Part shown: one piece after another, positions 39,990 to 50,366 of the stretch | Numbering within the stretch: the stretch's first letter is position 1 | Layout: each line of letters starts with the position of its first letter | From: Lucinisca nassula | Taxonomy: Eukaryota > Mollusca > Bivalvia > Lucinida > Lucinidae | Length of the DNA: 64,000 nucleotides | Assembly: GCA_963580285.1 (NCBI GenBank) | Contig: OY757017.1 | Location: 19,343,395-19,407,394, forward strand | Reading direction: 5' to 3' | Position numbers and translations under genes: made by a program | The notes under the pieces: generated by a model | The model's database searches: none | The model's input: the letters and a program-made list of their open reading frames with translations, nothing else | What the model was told of the DNA's origin: nothing

Positions 39990-42715
39990 ATAATGATAAC
40001 CTGTGGCACAAATCAAAGGATGGCAATTAGACATATCTTATTGGGAATGGCCATAACTGAAATGATAACTTTTGGCCCAAATCAAAGGATGGCAACAGGA
40101 CATTTCGCACTTCGAAGGACAATAACAAAAATAACGATAACTTAGGGTCCAAAATAAACGATGGAAATTAGACACGACGCATTAGGAAGAACCATAACTA
40201 AAATGATGATAACCTGCGGCCGATTGTCGTTATCATAACTTAAAGGGCCATAACTAAAATGATGATAACCTGCGACCCATTGTATTTAACATCATTTAAT
40301 GGGTCATAACTATTAACTAAAATCATGATAACCTGCGGCTCAATGTTGTAATCATTATTTTAAGGGCCTTAACTAAAATGATGATAACCTGCGACCTATT
40401 GTATTAAACATTTAAAGGGCCATAACCAAAATGGTGATAACCTGCGATGTCGTTATCATCATTTTGAGGGTCATAACTAAATTGATGATAACCTGTGGTT
40501 CATTATATTCATCATCATTTTAAGGGCCATAATAAAAATGATGATAACCTGCGACACAATGTCGTTATGATCATTTAAAGGGCCATAACTTAAATAATGA
40601 TAAGGACCATAACTAACCTGCGACACAATGTCGTTAAAACCATTTTAAGGGACATAACTAAAAAGATGATAACCTGCGGTTCAATGTATACATCATCATT
40701 TAATGGGCCATAACTAAAAAGATGATAACCTGCGGTTCATTGCATCCATCATCATTTCAAAGGCCGTGACTAAAATGATGATAACATGCGACTCCAGGTC
40801 GTTATAATCATTTCAAGGGACATAACTGAAAGATGATAACCTGCGGTTCAATGTATTCATCAACATTTAAAGGGCCATAACTAAAAAGATGATAACCTGC
40901 GGTTCATTGTATTCATCATAACTTTAAGGGCCATAACTAAAAAGATAATAATCTGCGGTTCACAGTATTCATCATCATTTAATGGGCCATAACTAAAAAG
41001 ATGATAACCTGCAGTTCATTGTATTCATCATCATTTAATGGGCCATAACTAAAATGATGATAACTCGTGGTTCACTGTATTCATCATCATTTAATGGGCC
41101 ATAACTAAAATGATGATAACCTGCGGTTCCTTGTATTCATCATCATTTAATGGGCCATAACTAAAAATGATGATAACCTACGGTTCAATATATTCATCAT
41201 CATTTTAAGGGCCATAACTAAAAAGATGATAACCTGCGGTTCAATGTATTCATCATCATTTTATGGGGCCATAATAAAATGATGATAACCTGCAGTTCAT
41301 TGTATTCATCATCATTTAATGGGCCATTACTAAAATGGTGATAACCTGCGGTTAACTGTATTCATCATCATTTAATGGGCCATAACTAAAATGATGATAA
41401 CCTGCGGTTCACTGTATTCATCATCATTTAATGGGCCATAACTACAATGATGATAACCTGCGGTTCACTGTATTCATCATCATTTAATGGACCATAACTA
41501 AAATGATGATAACCTGCGGTTCATTGTATTCATCATCATTTAATAGGCCATAACTAAAATGATGATAACCTGCGGTTCACTGTATTCATCATCGTTTAAT
41601 GGGCCATAAATAAAAAGATGATAACCTGCGATTCACTGTATTCATCATCATTTAATGGGCCATAATTAAAAAGATGATTACCTGCGGTTCATTGTATTCA
41701 TCATCATTTAAAGGGCCATAACTAAAATGATGATAACCTGCAGTTCACTGTATTCATCATTATTTAATGGACCATAACTAAAATGATGATAACCTGCGGT
41801 TCATGGTATTCATCATCATTTAATGGGCCACAACTAAAATGATGATACCTGCGGTTCAATGTATTCATCATCATTTTAAGGGCCATAACTAAAATGATGA
41901 TAACCTGCGGTTCAATGCAGTCATCATCATTTTAAGGGCCATAACTCAAAAGATGATAACCTGCGGTTCACTGTATTCATCATCATTTAAAGGTGCATTA
42001 TTGAACTACCGCGTCTCAATTTTTTTCTGGTATTTATCTTCAATGCATTCTCCATTGTCATGTGTACACTTTTGGAGCCAAATACAGCTTCCGGACTTTG
42101 TGAAAATGGCCGTTTTCATTCGTGTTTACCCTTCGCAGTGAACATGTGTTCGGAATTTCTGTTCTAAAAATAAATCTGTCACTTTATACATACATGGCGA
42201 CAGTATCGTCTCTGAGTGTTGTTACTTATGGCATGGCATTCAGCGTCATATTTTTTTTCCGATTCAGGCATGGCCTAAGCAAACAAGGCCAAAAATGAAC
42301 GTCGCATAACGTCATATTTGGGGATTCTATTTTTGTCGCAAACTAAAAATAGATCTAACTAGTGTTCGAAACCTAGTAAGGGAATCCCTCTCAAACTCGT
42401 TTACCTGTCATCAAAATTGTTCGCATTTTTGCATAAAATGCATTCATTTGTATTGTTTTAAAGAAAAATACCGGCTATATGTATTTTATTTTTTGAAACA
42501 TTTTTTCCAGATAGCTCAATAATGCACCTTTAATGGGCCATAACTAAAAAGATGATAACCTGCGGTTCATTGTATTCATCATCATATAATGGGCCATAAC
42601 TAAAATGATGATAACCTGCGGTTCACTGTATTCGTCATCATTTAATGGGCCATAACTAAAATGATGATAACCTGTGACCCAATGTCGTTATCGTCAATTT
42701 AAGAACCATAACTAA
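39990..42715. repeat. 56-bp tandem array (about 35 units plus diverged edge)
   Basis: The unit is GATAACCTGCGGTTCACTGT, ATTCATCATCATTTAATGGG, CCATAACTAAAATGAT, exactly 56 bp where regular (for example 41401 to 41457). The left edge (39990-40250) is more diverged, with longer GGATGGCAATTAGACATATC units that also occur at 37083-37632 on the far side of the Helitron-like element. The array therefore appears to have been split. A MITE at 41991-42529 interrupts it. A two-to-three-unit remnant lies at 44815-44955. Confidence 0.9.
41991..42529. mobile_element. 539-bp MITE with AGGTGCATTATTGA ends and TTAA duplication
   Basis: AGGTGCATTATTGA (41991-42004) is the exact inverse of TCAATAATGCACCT (42516-42529). 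TTAA lies on both sides (41987-41990, 42530-42533), and removing the element restores the array unit CATCATCATTTAATGGGCC. This is a clean insertion with a known empty site in every neighbouring unit. No long open frame. TTAA suggests piggyBac-like mobilisation; the terminal bases are not the usual CCC. Confidence 0.88.
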
Positions 42716-42720
42716 GTATA

Positions 42721-42818
42721 GGTTAGAAGTCATTAAGAGATTTCTTCACAAGTAAGAATCTGCGAAGCGAAGCGTAGCAGATTCTTACTGTGAAGAAATC
42801 TCTTAACGACTTCTAACC
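42721..42818. repeat. 98-bp near-perfect hairpin
   Basis: GGTTAGAAGTCATTAAGAGA is inverted at TCTTAACGACTTCTAACC. The inner arms TTTCTTCACAAGTAAGAATC / GATTCTTACTGTGAAGAAA close on the tip TGCGAAGCGAAGCGTAGCA. It sits at the end of the 56-bp array. Confidence 0.85.
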
Positions 42819-43230
42819 GGCTTAGACTGCTGTCAATTTTCTTGAATTATGACCACTGATGGTCTCTTGAGAACACCTTGCTCAAAACTTTATTGTACTT
42901 TCATTCATTCACTTAGTTGCTCTTCACTGAGAAATTACCATAAGAAGGTGTCTTTTTTTATTTATTTTTTTAATTTGAACTTGAAGAAAAAACGTCAGAT
43001 GGATGTCAATATTTTGAAATACCATCAGCAACACAATATGTTTTCTATTCATGCGAAGAACAGTAAACGGGTGTTCGTCATGTTAGGTATAAAAATTGTT
43101 TTATTTTGTATTTTTGACTTAGTCTCGTCTGGAACATTTGTTTTGTATGATAATTTTTTGGTTGAAACAAGAAAAAAGTGTTGCAGTTCTGACAAACTGT
43201 AGCCTCCCTTGGAAGTGTACCCTGAACCCA
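42819..43230. other. No identifiable gene
   Basis: AT-rich, with short overlapping open frames on both strands that show no family resemblance. I see no repeats. Confidence 0.4.
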
Positions 43231-43231
43231 T

Positions 43232-43340
43232 TTTGTACTGGAAACCCCTCAACGGCTAATTGGCAAACAGTGCAGGCCCAGATCAGACGTCACAGAACAC
43301 GGCCTCTAATCAGGGCCTACATTGTTTGCAAAAAGTTCAG
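43232..43340. mobile_element. R-family MITE, left half with palindrome P
   Basis: AACCCATTTTGTACTGGAAA, then the palindrome (43263-43329) with GCAAACAGTGCAGGCCC and GGGCCTACATTGTTTGC arms. The right half of the family (CAACCTGACACCC...GGTACAAAAGGGTTAA) is found 1 kb away at 44382-44446, so insertions appear to have separated the halves. Confidence 0.65.
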
Positions 43341-43398
43341 CCAGTTTGCAAGAGTCAATTTAAGGCCTGGCTCAAAAAATAAATTTCTTGGCGTGTTG

Positions 43399-43500
43399 TC
43401 AAACAAACAAACAAACAAACAAAAAAAAAAATAAAATAAAATAAAATAAAATAAAATAAAATAAAATAAAATAAAATAAAATAAATAAATAAATAAATAA
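43399..43500. repeat. (CAAA)n, (AAAAT)n and (AAAT)n microsatellite
   Basis: A compound run of CAAA, then AAAAT, then AAAT. Open frames through it are artefacts. Confidence 0.92.
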
Positions 43501-43769
43501 TAAAGAAACGAAAGGCTGTAGCTCCAGTCCTTGACATGTACGCCTTCTGCATTTCATTTTCGGCACAAGGCTACGGTCAAGGAAATCGCACTCTGAAGCT
43601 CAAAGTAAACGGGCAGTCACACCCTCTTGCCGACATGACTTGTCCTACAAGCGTCGGCATACATTCAGGGGGAGTGTAACCCTCTTGAGCGGAAAGAGAT
43701 ATAGACATGTACATTTAGTTTATGCAGCGAAATTGTTGAAATATATATGTATAGACGAATTTTTACAGT

Positions 43770-44022
43770 ATGTTACGATAACAAGCCCGTGCAATATAGT
43801 GCTTTTTTCACATCTTCAAAATTGCCACTTTTCTGATGAAAAATCCAATACAGTTTCCTTATTATACCGCAAACATGGGTTGTGGGTGCTCGTTGGAACA
43901 TGGTACGGTTCTAGCGGGTACCCACAGCCCCTGTCTTGGTCAGAAATGGGAAAATTATAATATACCCCCCCCCCTGAAATGGGGTTCAGGGGGTGTTCAA
44001 TTCACGAACTTGTTCACGTGAT
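43770..44022. mobile_element. Hairpin MITE, H family (second subfamily), decayed core
   Basis: ATAGTGCTTTTTTCACATC, TTTTCTGATGAAAAATCC, GTGGGTGCTCGTTGGAAC, GGTTCTAGCGGGTACCCACA, CCTGAAATGGGGTTCAGGGG, CTTGTTCACGTGATG. The palindrome tip has been deleted and mutated. Confidence 0.65.
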
Positions 44023-44039
44023 GTATAAATAATTATATA

Positions 44040-44381
44040 CATGTTCCTCCTAGGATTTGCATAACTGGTTCATTACAGTAAGCAACCTCTGAAAATGATT
44101 GAAAAAAACAAACAAACAAACACGGAAACGACGCACGACGTTTGAATGGGGTCGAGGTGTCGATTCGGCGTCCTGACGCCGAGTCGATGGTGATGACATC
44201 TGTTCAGGCATTGTGTGTGTGTAACCCAATTTCTTTTGCAGAGGATCTGTACTTTGGCGTCAAGTTGTATTTGCTATGTTCTGTTGCTATGCACTAATGC
44301 CACCTGCGTGTGGCCTGTTGCACTTTCATGAATAAAGGAAGGAAGAAAAGAAAAATGCAAATTTTGAAGAAAACACAACCT
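44040..44381. other. No identifiable gene; probable retroelement tail near 44300
   Basis: Sequence ending CACTTTCATGAATAAAGGAAGG is reminiscent of a LINE or SINE 3' end, but I recognise no family. A short inverted repeat GATTCGGCGTC/GACGCCGAGTC lies near 44165. Confidence 0.35.
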
Positions 44382-44446
44382 GACACCCTTAATTTTAAAA
44401 TGAGTTGGATGATTCCATTTGGTACAAAAGGGTTAAATAAGTAAAC
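44382..44446. mobile_element. R-family MITE, right half
   Basis: CACAACCTGACACCC, GATGATTCCATTTGGTACAA, AAGGGTTAA. It aligns with 61381-61458. The left half is probably the piece at 43232-43340. Confidence 0.65.
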
Positions 44447-45284
44447 CTATTTTTCATTATTGTGTCAATAAAGACTTTGGATATGCATGCTTTGTTTTGA
44501 TTCGTCAACATCTTTTGAACTGTCAGTCAATCTACATGTATTTCTGCTAATTTCTTTTTTTTATATTCCAGAAAAAGGAAGACCATAGATAATTCAATGT
44601 ACATTTTAAAATCACCTTGCTTGATTTCTCTGTCATATACAGGGTGAAGTTTTATTGCTTTTCAGTCACTCAGAAGCATCTGGGCTGATTTATGTGTTAA
44701 GAATTCTTCTTAATGGTTAAGAACCTATCTTAATCATTAAGAAGGTCTCTTCACAATATAGTCAGCAGCAGAAACTACTTCTGATTGGCTGAAAAAGAAG
44801 AAACGTCACAAACCGCAGTCTAAAATGATGATAACATGTGACCTAATGTCGTTTCCATCATTTAAACGGGCCATAACTAAAATGTTGATAACCTGCGATC
44901 ATTTAAAGAGTTATCACTGAAATGATGATAACCTGCGACCATATGTCGTTGCTTGCTTTACATTTATGACGTGAATGGATACACCTTCAGGGGCGACATT
45001 TTTTGTTTAAAAATACTTAGTCGCCCTTGTCAATAGGGGTCTTCTCTTTATGGAATGAATTTGCTTCTTATCATGCTTATAAAACTTGCCCAAAGTAACC
45101 TAGGCGCCGAGGGTTCAACCTAGATTTAATGATCTATTTAATGCCCGAGGATCACGGTCGGATACCCTGTGCCCAAGCCGCAAGTAGGAGCTATATTGGC
45201 CCAGAGGCCCCGTTCCTGGCTTGACGGCTGTCCATAAACCTAGATAGTACCCGAAAGCGTATACTCAAATGACTGGTATTATTT

Positions 45285-45523
45285 GGGCCCCGTCAAGCGA
45301 TTTTGGTACTTATCGGCTATGCGAGCAGCGAAGGTTCAGGCGAGTCTGCGCATCCGCGCAGTCTCGCCAGAACCTTCGCTGCTCGCTCATGCAAGCAGTG
45401 TCTCAAGAGGAACCTTCAGACAGAAAGCCATATCCCTGGCCCCTCTGAATGGCTGGGCATGCGCAGTTAAAATTTGTCATGACGGAGAGCTCGAAGACAC
45501 AAGTTCGCTTGGCGCGGCTCATT
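45285..45523. mobile_element. K-family MITE, copy 1
   Basis: The ends GGGCCCCGTCAAGCGA and TTCGCTTGGCGCGGCTC are inverted and imperfect. It has an internal hairpin, GCGAGCAGCGAAGGTTCAGG...CCAGAACCTTCGCTGCTCGC, then CAGACAGAAAGCCATATCCC and AATTTGTCATGACGGAGAGC. Two further copies lie inverted at 45648 and 48706. The 88-codon frame across it is not conserved as a protein. Confidence 0.8.
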
Positions 45524-45647
45524 TAAGAAATGGAGGCATTCAAGTATGAACAACATCGGGCCACAAGCAGAATAAGTGAACCCCAAGAGGGTTCATGTAA
45601 ACTTTGTCCGTGACCCAATGTTATTCATGCTCTAATGAACGATAAAT

Positions 45648-45887
45648 AAATGAGCCCCGCCAAGCGAATTTGTGTCTTCGAGCATTCCGTCATGACAAAT
45701 TTTAACTGCGCATGCCCAACCAGACCGCCAGGGATATGGCTTTCTGACTGAAGGTTCCTTTTGATTCACTGCTTGTATGAGCGAGCAGCGAAGGTTCTGG
45801 TGAGACTGCGCGGATGCACAGGCTCGCCTGAACCTTCGCTGCTCGCATAGGCGATAAGTACCAAAATCGCTTGACGGTGCCCAAATT
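45648..45887. mobile_element. K-family MITE, copy 2 (inverted)
   Basis: Starts GAGCCCCGCCAAGCGAATTT and ends AAATCGCTTGACGGTGCCC. It carries the same hairpin and CATGACAAATTTTAACTGCG block. It lies 124 bp from copy 1 in opposite orientation, so the two could pair as a large inverted repeat. Confidence 0.8.
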
Positions 45888-46013
45888 ATCTTTATTATTT
45901 ATATTTAGTTGTCATTGTCGGTACATTCGGACAGATAGGTAAATTTGAACACTTTTATATGTACAAGTGTTCATGTTTTTCAGCAATTATCTGGGCGAAA
46001 TGGGGGCTAAAAT

Positions 46014-46458
46014 GGTTTTTGTTTGTGTAATTTGATGTTTAACGTCCCCGTCATTTTGTAAAGGTCATTTTGGAGACGTTGCTTCCAATTTTGTGGGACT
46101 TTTACCCGACATTGAGATAGTAAGTAAGTAAGTAAGTAACGACTTTATTTTAAGAGGGTAACTCAATTGGCGAACCAATTTTCATTGAGGCCCTGTAACA
46201 AATAACTACTACGTTAGAGACATCATAAACAACAATATAAAGTGCATTATTAAAGTGAAGAATGACATCTCAAGCCCTGTCCCCCAATGAAACCAATAGG
46301 GTTTATTAGCATGGACGGTCTGCCTCGCACCGCGGTTCCTGGACAGGCTTAGATCCTCTAAGCTGTTGACCAGTACTAGTGTTCGGGCCGGATTCAGCTC
46401 TGCGTGGAAGCATCATGCAGCCCATATATTTCTTCAAGCCCCGATGGGCGGGGGCTGT
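46014..46458 (-). mobile_element. SINE V, 11-bp target duplication, with an insert
   Basis: GATGTTTAACGTCCCCGTC to GCATCATGCAGCCCATATAT and GATGGGCGGGGGC. GGGGCTAAAAT is duplicated at 46003-46013 and 46459-46469. A 140-bp piece (about 46118-46259) interrupts it. Confidence 0.85.
46118..46259 (-). mobile_element. Short LINE 3' fragment with (TTAC)n tail, nested in SINE V
   Basis: On the minus strand: TTTGTTACAGGGCCTCAATG, AAAATTGGTTCGCCAATTGA, GTTACCCTCTTAAAATAAAG, TCG, then TTAC repeated five times. A short fragment ending in a simple repeat is typical of severely 5'-truncated LINE insertion. The parent LINE is not in the window. Confidence 0.7.
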
Positions 46459-46632
46459 GGGGCTAAAATTGAAACATGAAAACAATTTCGCATAGTTTTC
46501 CTATTGACAGCAAAATAACATTGCTTACGTCAGAAATTCGCCATCATCCAATCATACTGCAGTAAAAAGAAAATTGTTTTCTGCGCTACCTTACACTCAT
46601 GTGACGTCTCGTGAGTCACTATATATCCATGA

Positions 46633-46911
46633 CATTACGAAAACACGCCTATACAAATACATTGTGACCTTTATCATCGAAAAATTGAAAAATTTAAGAT
46701 GAAAAATGTGGATAGTTTTCTTATTTCTGCTCAAAATATAGATTGAGGATACTCGTAAGAACCGCCTCATCGAGGCGGTTCTAACGAGTACCCACAATCT
46801 ATGTTTTAGAGCAGAAATAAGAAAAATAAGGTTTACCCCTGCAAACCCCAGTTTTACTGTAAAAAGTGGGGTTCAAAGGGGTCAAAATTATATAGGCGTG
46901 TTTTCGTGGTG
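46633..46911. mobile_element. Hairpin MITE, H family, near full length
   Basis: CATTACGAAAACACGCC, CCTTTATCATCG, the palindrome TTAGAACCGCC-type (ACTCGTAAGAACCGCCTCAT and inverse), CCCCTGCAAACCCCAG, AAGTGGGGTTCAAAG, GGCGTGTTTTCGTGGTG. Confidence 0.85.
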
Positions 46912-46954
46912 TACATGTAAGCAGGAACGACAATACGTAAATACAATGTAGCAG

Positions 46955-47124
46955 AATTTTATTTGCTTTTTTTTGTTTGTTTGTTTGTTTGTTGTTGTTG
47001 TTGTTGTTTTTTTTTGTTGTTGTTTTTTTTTGTTGTTGTTGTTTTTGTTGTTGTTGTTTGTTTTGTTTTGTTTTGTTTTGTTGTTTTGTTGTTTTTTTTT
47101 TTTTTTGTTTTTTTTTTTTTTTTG
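46955..47124. repeat. T-rich (TTG)n tract
   Basis: Long simple-sequence tract of GTT and T runs. The open frame through it is an artefact. Confidence 0.9.
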
Positions 47125-47309
47125 GTAAATTTAGGGAATGAAAATGTTACAATAAAACCATAGAGCTTGCCTTCGGAAACAAAGGATACGTCATAGATAT
47201 AAAACGGGATTCTTAGTTATCTCCCTTGCAGAAACGGCGGGAAAACCCATTGAATGCTGGTAAGTGGCAAGGGGTCTTTTGCAGCATTTTAAATCTTTAG
47301 TCCTGTTAA

Positions 47310-47356
47310 CAGTGTAGACCCACATGCGGCTTCTGATCAGTGGCTACACTGTTTGC
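47310..47356. repeat. Palindrome module P, short diverged copy
   Basis: CAGTGTAGACCCACATGCGG and CTGATCAGTGGCTACACTG are imperfect inverse arms. It abuts the mariner element directly (TA at 47358). Confidence 0.65.
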
Positions 47357-47359
47357 CTA

Positions 47360-48651
47360 CGAGGAATGTTCGAAAAGAGTTGCTTATTGTCCTATATCTC
47401 GATATTCACGCGGGGCACGATCAAAACCAATACAGTTTTGTATAGGGCTATTCAATATCTACACAATGGTGTATAAATGTACATGGTAGACTAAGTGTAA
47501 GATCACTGCAGTAAAAATGGTTGGTAGAAGCGTCGACTAAAAAGCTGAAATACGGGCTTACATCAAAACTTGCTCAAAACTTGGTTGTTCTTTGAAGAAG
47601 CTGATGACTGAAATTTCTTCTGCTTTTGAACCTTCTTGTATGTCGTATGACATGGTTCGGCGGTGGAAAAAGAAATTGGAGTCTGGTGTAGAGTCCATCA
47701 AAATGCACCGAAATCTGGCAGGCCAAAATCTGCATCTCGTAAAGAAATCGTTTCCAAAATAAGGGAAATCATTGAAGGAGATGCCAGATTTACAGTTCGT
47801 GATATTGCACGAAAGGTATGCATATCACTATCAACGGTTCACCTTATTTTGAAGAAGCATTTGAAAGTCAGAAAGATTTCTGCTAGATGGGTGCCACATC
47901 TGTTGACTGACGAGCAAAAGAGGCAACGGGTTAAAGTGGCCAAAAAGCTGCTTCGAATGTTTCCAAAATATGACAAAAAAGCAGTCACAGGTGATGAAAC
48001 CTAGGTCTATTATTTTGAGCCCGTCAGAAAGGTTAGCAATAAGATCTGGGCCACTAAACACAACGAACGCTCAATAATTTGCCAAACGTTCTTTGAGTAC
48101 AAAGACGGTTTTGTATGCAATCTTCTTCTCTGGTCAAGTAGTCGCAATAAAAGTGCCGGTGAAAAAGGACAAAAACATCACCGGAAAGTACCACAAAGGC
48201 GTAGTACTGGGAAAACACAAAAAAGTATTATCAGAAACTACGCCCTGTCACTGGTTTTAAACATGTCCGTCTTCTACATGACAATGCATCCGCTAATACC
48301 TCCGCAATGGTTACGGCGTTTTTGAAGAAAGAAAAAGTAACTTGTTTGCCTCACCCCTGTATTCCCCAGACCTTTCCCCATGTGATTTCTTCTTGTTTCC
48401 GAAATTGACATCATTCCTTGCTGGGCGGAAATATCAGTCCTGACAGGCACTTGGATCTGCCATTCATTAGTACCTTATTACTGTGCCCAAATCAGCGTAC
48501 CGTAACGCCTTCAAGAAGTTGATACATCGGCTGAAACTTTGCATTTCTAGTCAGGGGAGTACTTCGAGGGCATGAAATGAGCACTTTTGGGCTAACTTGA
48601 AATTTTGAAGGCTCCAGATAGAAATAAGCAATTCTTTTCGAACATCCCTCG
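47360..48651 (+). mobile_element. Mariner-like DNA transposon, 1.29 kb, complete but inactive
   Basis: The ends CGAGGAATGTTCGAAAAGAG and CTTTTCGAACATCCCTCG are inverted, about 28 bp in all (CGAGGRATGTTCGAAAAGAR TTGCTTATT). TA flanks it at 47358-47359 and 48652-48653. The 1.3-kb length, TA duplication and one transposase frame are typical of mariner. The transposase is broken by stops and frameshifts, so any mobility would need a helper. Confidence 0.92.
47518..48580 (+). pseudogene. Mariner transposase (broken)
   Basis: Begins MVGRSVD then a stop, KAEIRAYIKTCSKLGCSLKK, and a first helix-turn-helix ending VRRWKKKLE. A frameshift follows near 47690, then GRPKSASRKEIVSKIREIIE and the second helix-turn-helix (FTVRDIARKVCISLSTVHLI). 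The first catalytic Asp is in TGDET at about 47990-48004, followed at once by a stop. The second Asp is in a decayed HDNAS motif near 48278, and the third in SPDLSPCDFFLFPK-like sequence near 48365-48405. It ends SSQGEYFEGMK and TGA at 48578. At least three stops and several frameshifts are visible. The longest intact piece is 113 codons (47663-48004). Confidence 0.9.
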
Positions 48652-48705
48652 TATGTCGTTTTGCATGTTTCCAGAATAAGCAATCGCAAACATTGTACCA
48701 ATATC

Positions 48706-48947
48706 AAATGAGCACCGCCAAGCGAATTTGTGTCTTCGAGCATTCCGTCATGACAAATTTTAACTGCGCATGCCCAGCAATTCAGAGGGGCCAGGTATAT
48801 GGCTTTCTCTCTGAAGGTTCCTCTTGATTCACTGCTTGTATGAGCGAGCAGCGAAGGTTCTGGCGAGACTGCGCGGATGCGCTGGCTCGCCTGAACCTTC
48901 GCTGCTCGCATAGGCGATAAGTACCAAAATCGCTTGACGGGGCCCAA
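48706..48947. mobile_element. K-family MITE, copy 3
   Basis: GAGCACCGCCAAGCGAATTT to AAATCGCTTGACGGGGCCC, same hairpin and orientation as copy 2. The 151-codon minus-strand frame extending into the mariner end is a composite of the two repeats. Confidence 0.8.
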
Positions 48948-48949
48948 AT

Positions 48950-49466
48950 TATTGCAATAACCGGAACAGTAAAATTGATTTAGGGTTGACTTTATTACTC
49001 GGTTTTACACGAACAACCTAAATATGGTGTAAAAACCACTCACTTAAATTAGTTCGTCATCTTTCAATTATCTTACAGCAAAAGGTAGTGCAGCGTAACA
49101 ATTCTCTTCGAGCGAACGATTACGTGGGTTCCAAAAGGTTCGATAACGACTCATTTGGGACACCAAGTAGTTTTAGTTGAATTAGTCTATTGGATTTTAA
49201 TCAAAGATATAGATCGATTTCCGGACAGGACGTTGAAAGGCAGAGGCGATGCGCAATTATTGGTTATATTATGTATTATAGAATTACTAATTGTGTAGTG
49301 ATACTCAAGAGACATTGGCCGGATTGTAGAAGTAAACAGATTTGGAATAAAGAGAAAATTAAATGCTTTGACTACGTTACAGAATAACGCCATTGTACTA
49401 GTAAAACAAAGGCATATGTTCATATTCACAAACTGACCTAAGCCCCCCCCCCATCGGAGATTGGAG
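48950..49466. other. No identifiable gene
   Basis: Mixed sequence with two overlapping open frames of 65 and 129 codons on opposite strands. The longer one runs into a SINE V and has no recognisable domain. Confidence 0.4.
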
Positions 49467-49795
49467 AAATGGATTAGGCTGCATGGTGCTTCCACGCAGA
49501 GCTGAAACCGACCGTACATAAGGACTGGAACACCGCTAACAGAGTTAAGCCTGCTTGGCAAAGTCGGACCGTCCATGCATATAAAATAAAAAAAATAGAA
49601 ACAAAGAACACATTAAAAATCGGTCTCTTCATACACAGCCATGTAGTTTGCAAGGATGTATACGCCCCCTAGCACCGGCTTAACCCTATTGTTTTCATAG
49701 GGTGGCAGGGCATGAGATGTCATTTCATCTTAATGTCGGATAAAAGTCCCACAAAACTTGAAGCAACGTCTGCAAAATGACATTTATAGTTTTGA
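49467..49795 (+). mobile_element. SINE V, old and rearranged
   Basis: GGCTGCATGGTGCTTCCACG, AAGCCTGCTTGGCAAAGTCG + GACCGTCCATGC, an unrelated insert (about 49585-49665), then GGCAGGGCATGAGATGTCAT, GGATAAAAGTCCCAC, GAAGCAACGTCTGCAAAATG. The (C)n run at 49444 precedes it. Confidence 0.65.
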
Positions 49796-49924
49796 GGGGG
49801 TCAAACATACAAAACAAACTGACCTACAAAAAAGATTACTGGCACAATACCAATGCCTGTAATGGAATAAATGAGAAATATAATGATGGCAAGAAACGTC
49901 TGTTTCTACACTGTGCGTATAACG

Positions 49925-50145
49925 CATCACGATAAAATGTCCGTGAAATAAAGACCCATCTAAACCCAACTTTATAAAGTGAAAAGTGGGGTTTAAGGGT
50001 TATACATTATCTGCCTTAATTGTGCACGAAAACAAAGATTGTGGATATCGTTAGAACCGCCTCATTGAGGCGGTTCTAACGAGCATCCACAATCTATGTT
50101 GAAAGCAGAAATAAGAAACATGTTACAATTTGTACCTAATACATG
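49925..50145. mobile_element. Hairpin MITE, H family, variant
   Basis: GATAAAATGTCCGTGAAAT, AACCCAACTTTATAAAGTG + AAAAGTGGGGTTTAAG, GATTGTGGATATCG with the TTAGAACCGCC(TCATTGA)GGCGG palindrome, then GCAGAAATAAG. The ends are diverged. Confidence 0.65.
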
Positions 50146-50366
50146 TATATGTCATTACGCCTGATTACACTCTTCTGGAGTCCATGTCTGTTGATCTGAC
50201 CATTGATATTTGCCATTTTGTCTATGGACTAATGATTTTGGATTAACGCTTTGGTACTACGACCTAAACTACTTCTGACACCATGTTAGACGCCATTTTT
50301 CACAAGGACATGTTTTCTGATTGACATTTCATTTAAATTTCAATGGCTCAAACAGCCTTGAAACAA

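Noticed and set aside
46963..47163. 66-codon Phe/Val/Cys-rich frame that looks like a membrane protein
   Set aside because: It is translation of a (TTG)n/T tract. The same applies to frames at 24345-24579, 29674-29995, 43355-43552 and 54801-55165.
48492..48947. 151-codon minus-strand frame
   Set aside because: It is a fusion of a K-family MITE with the mariner 3' end read on the wrong strand. The K part recurs at 45285 and 45702 with different continuations.
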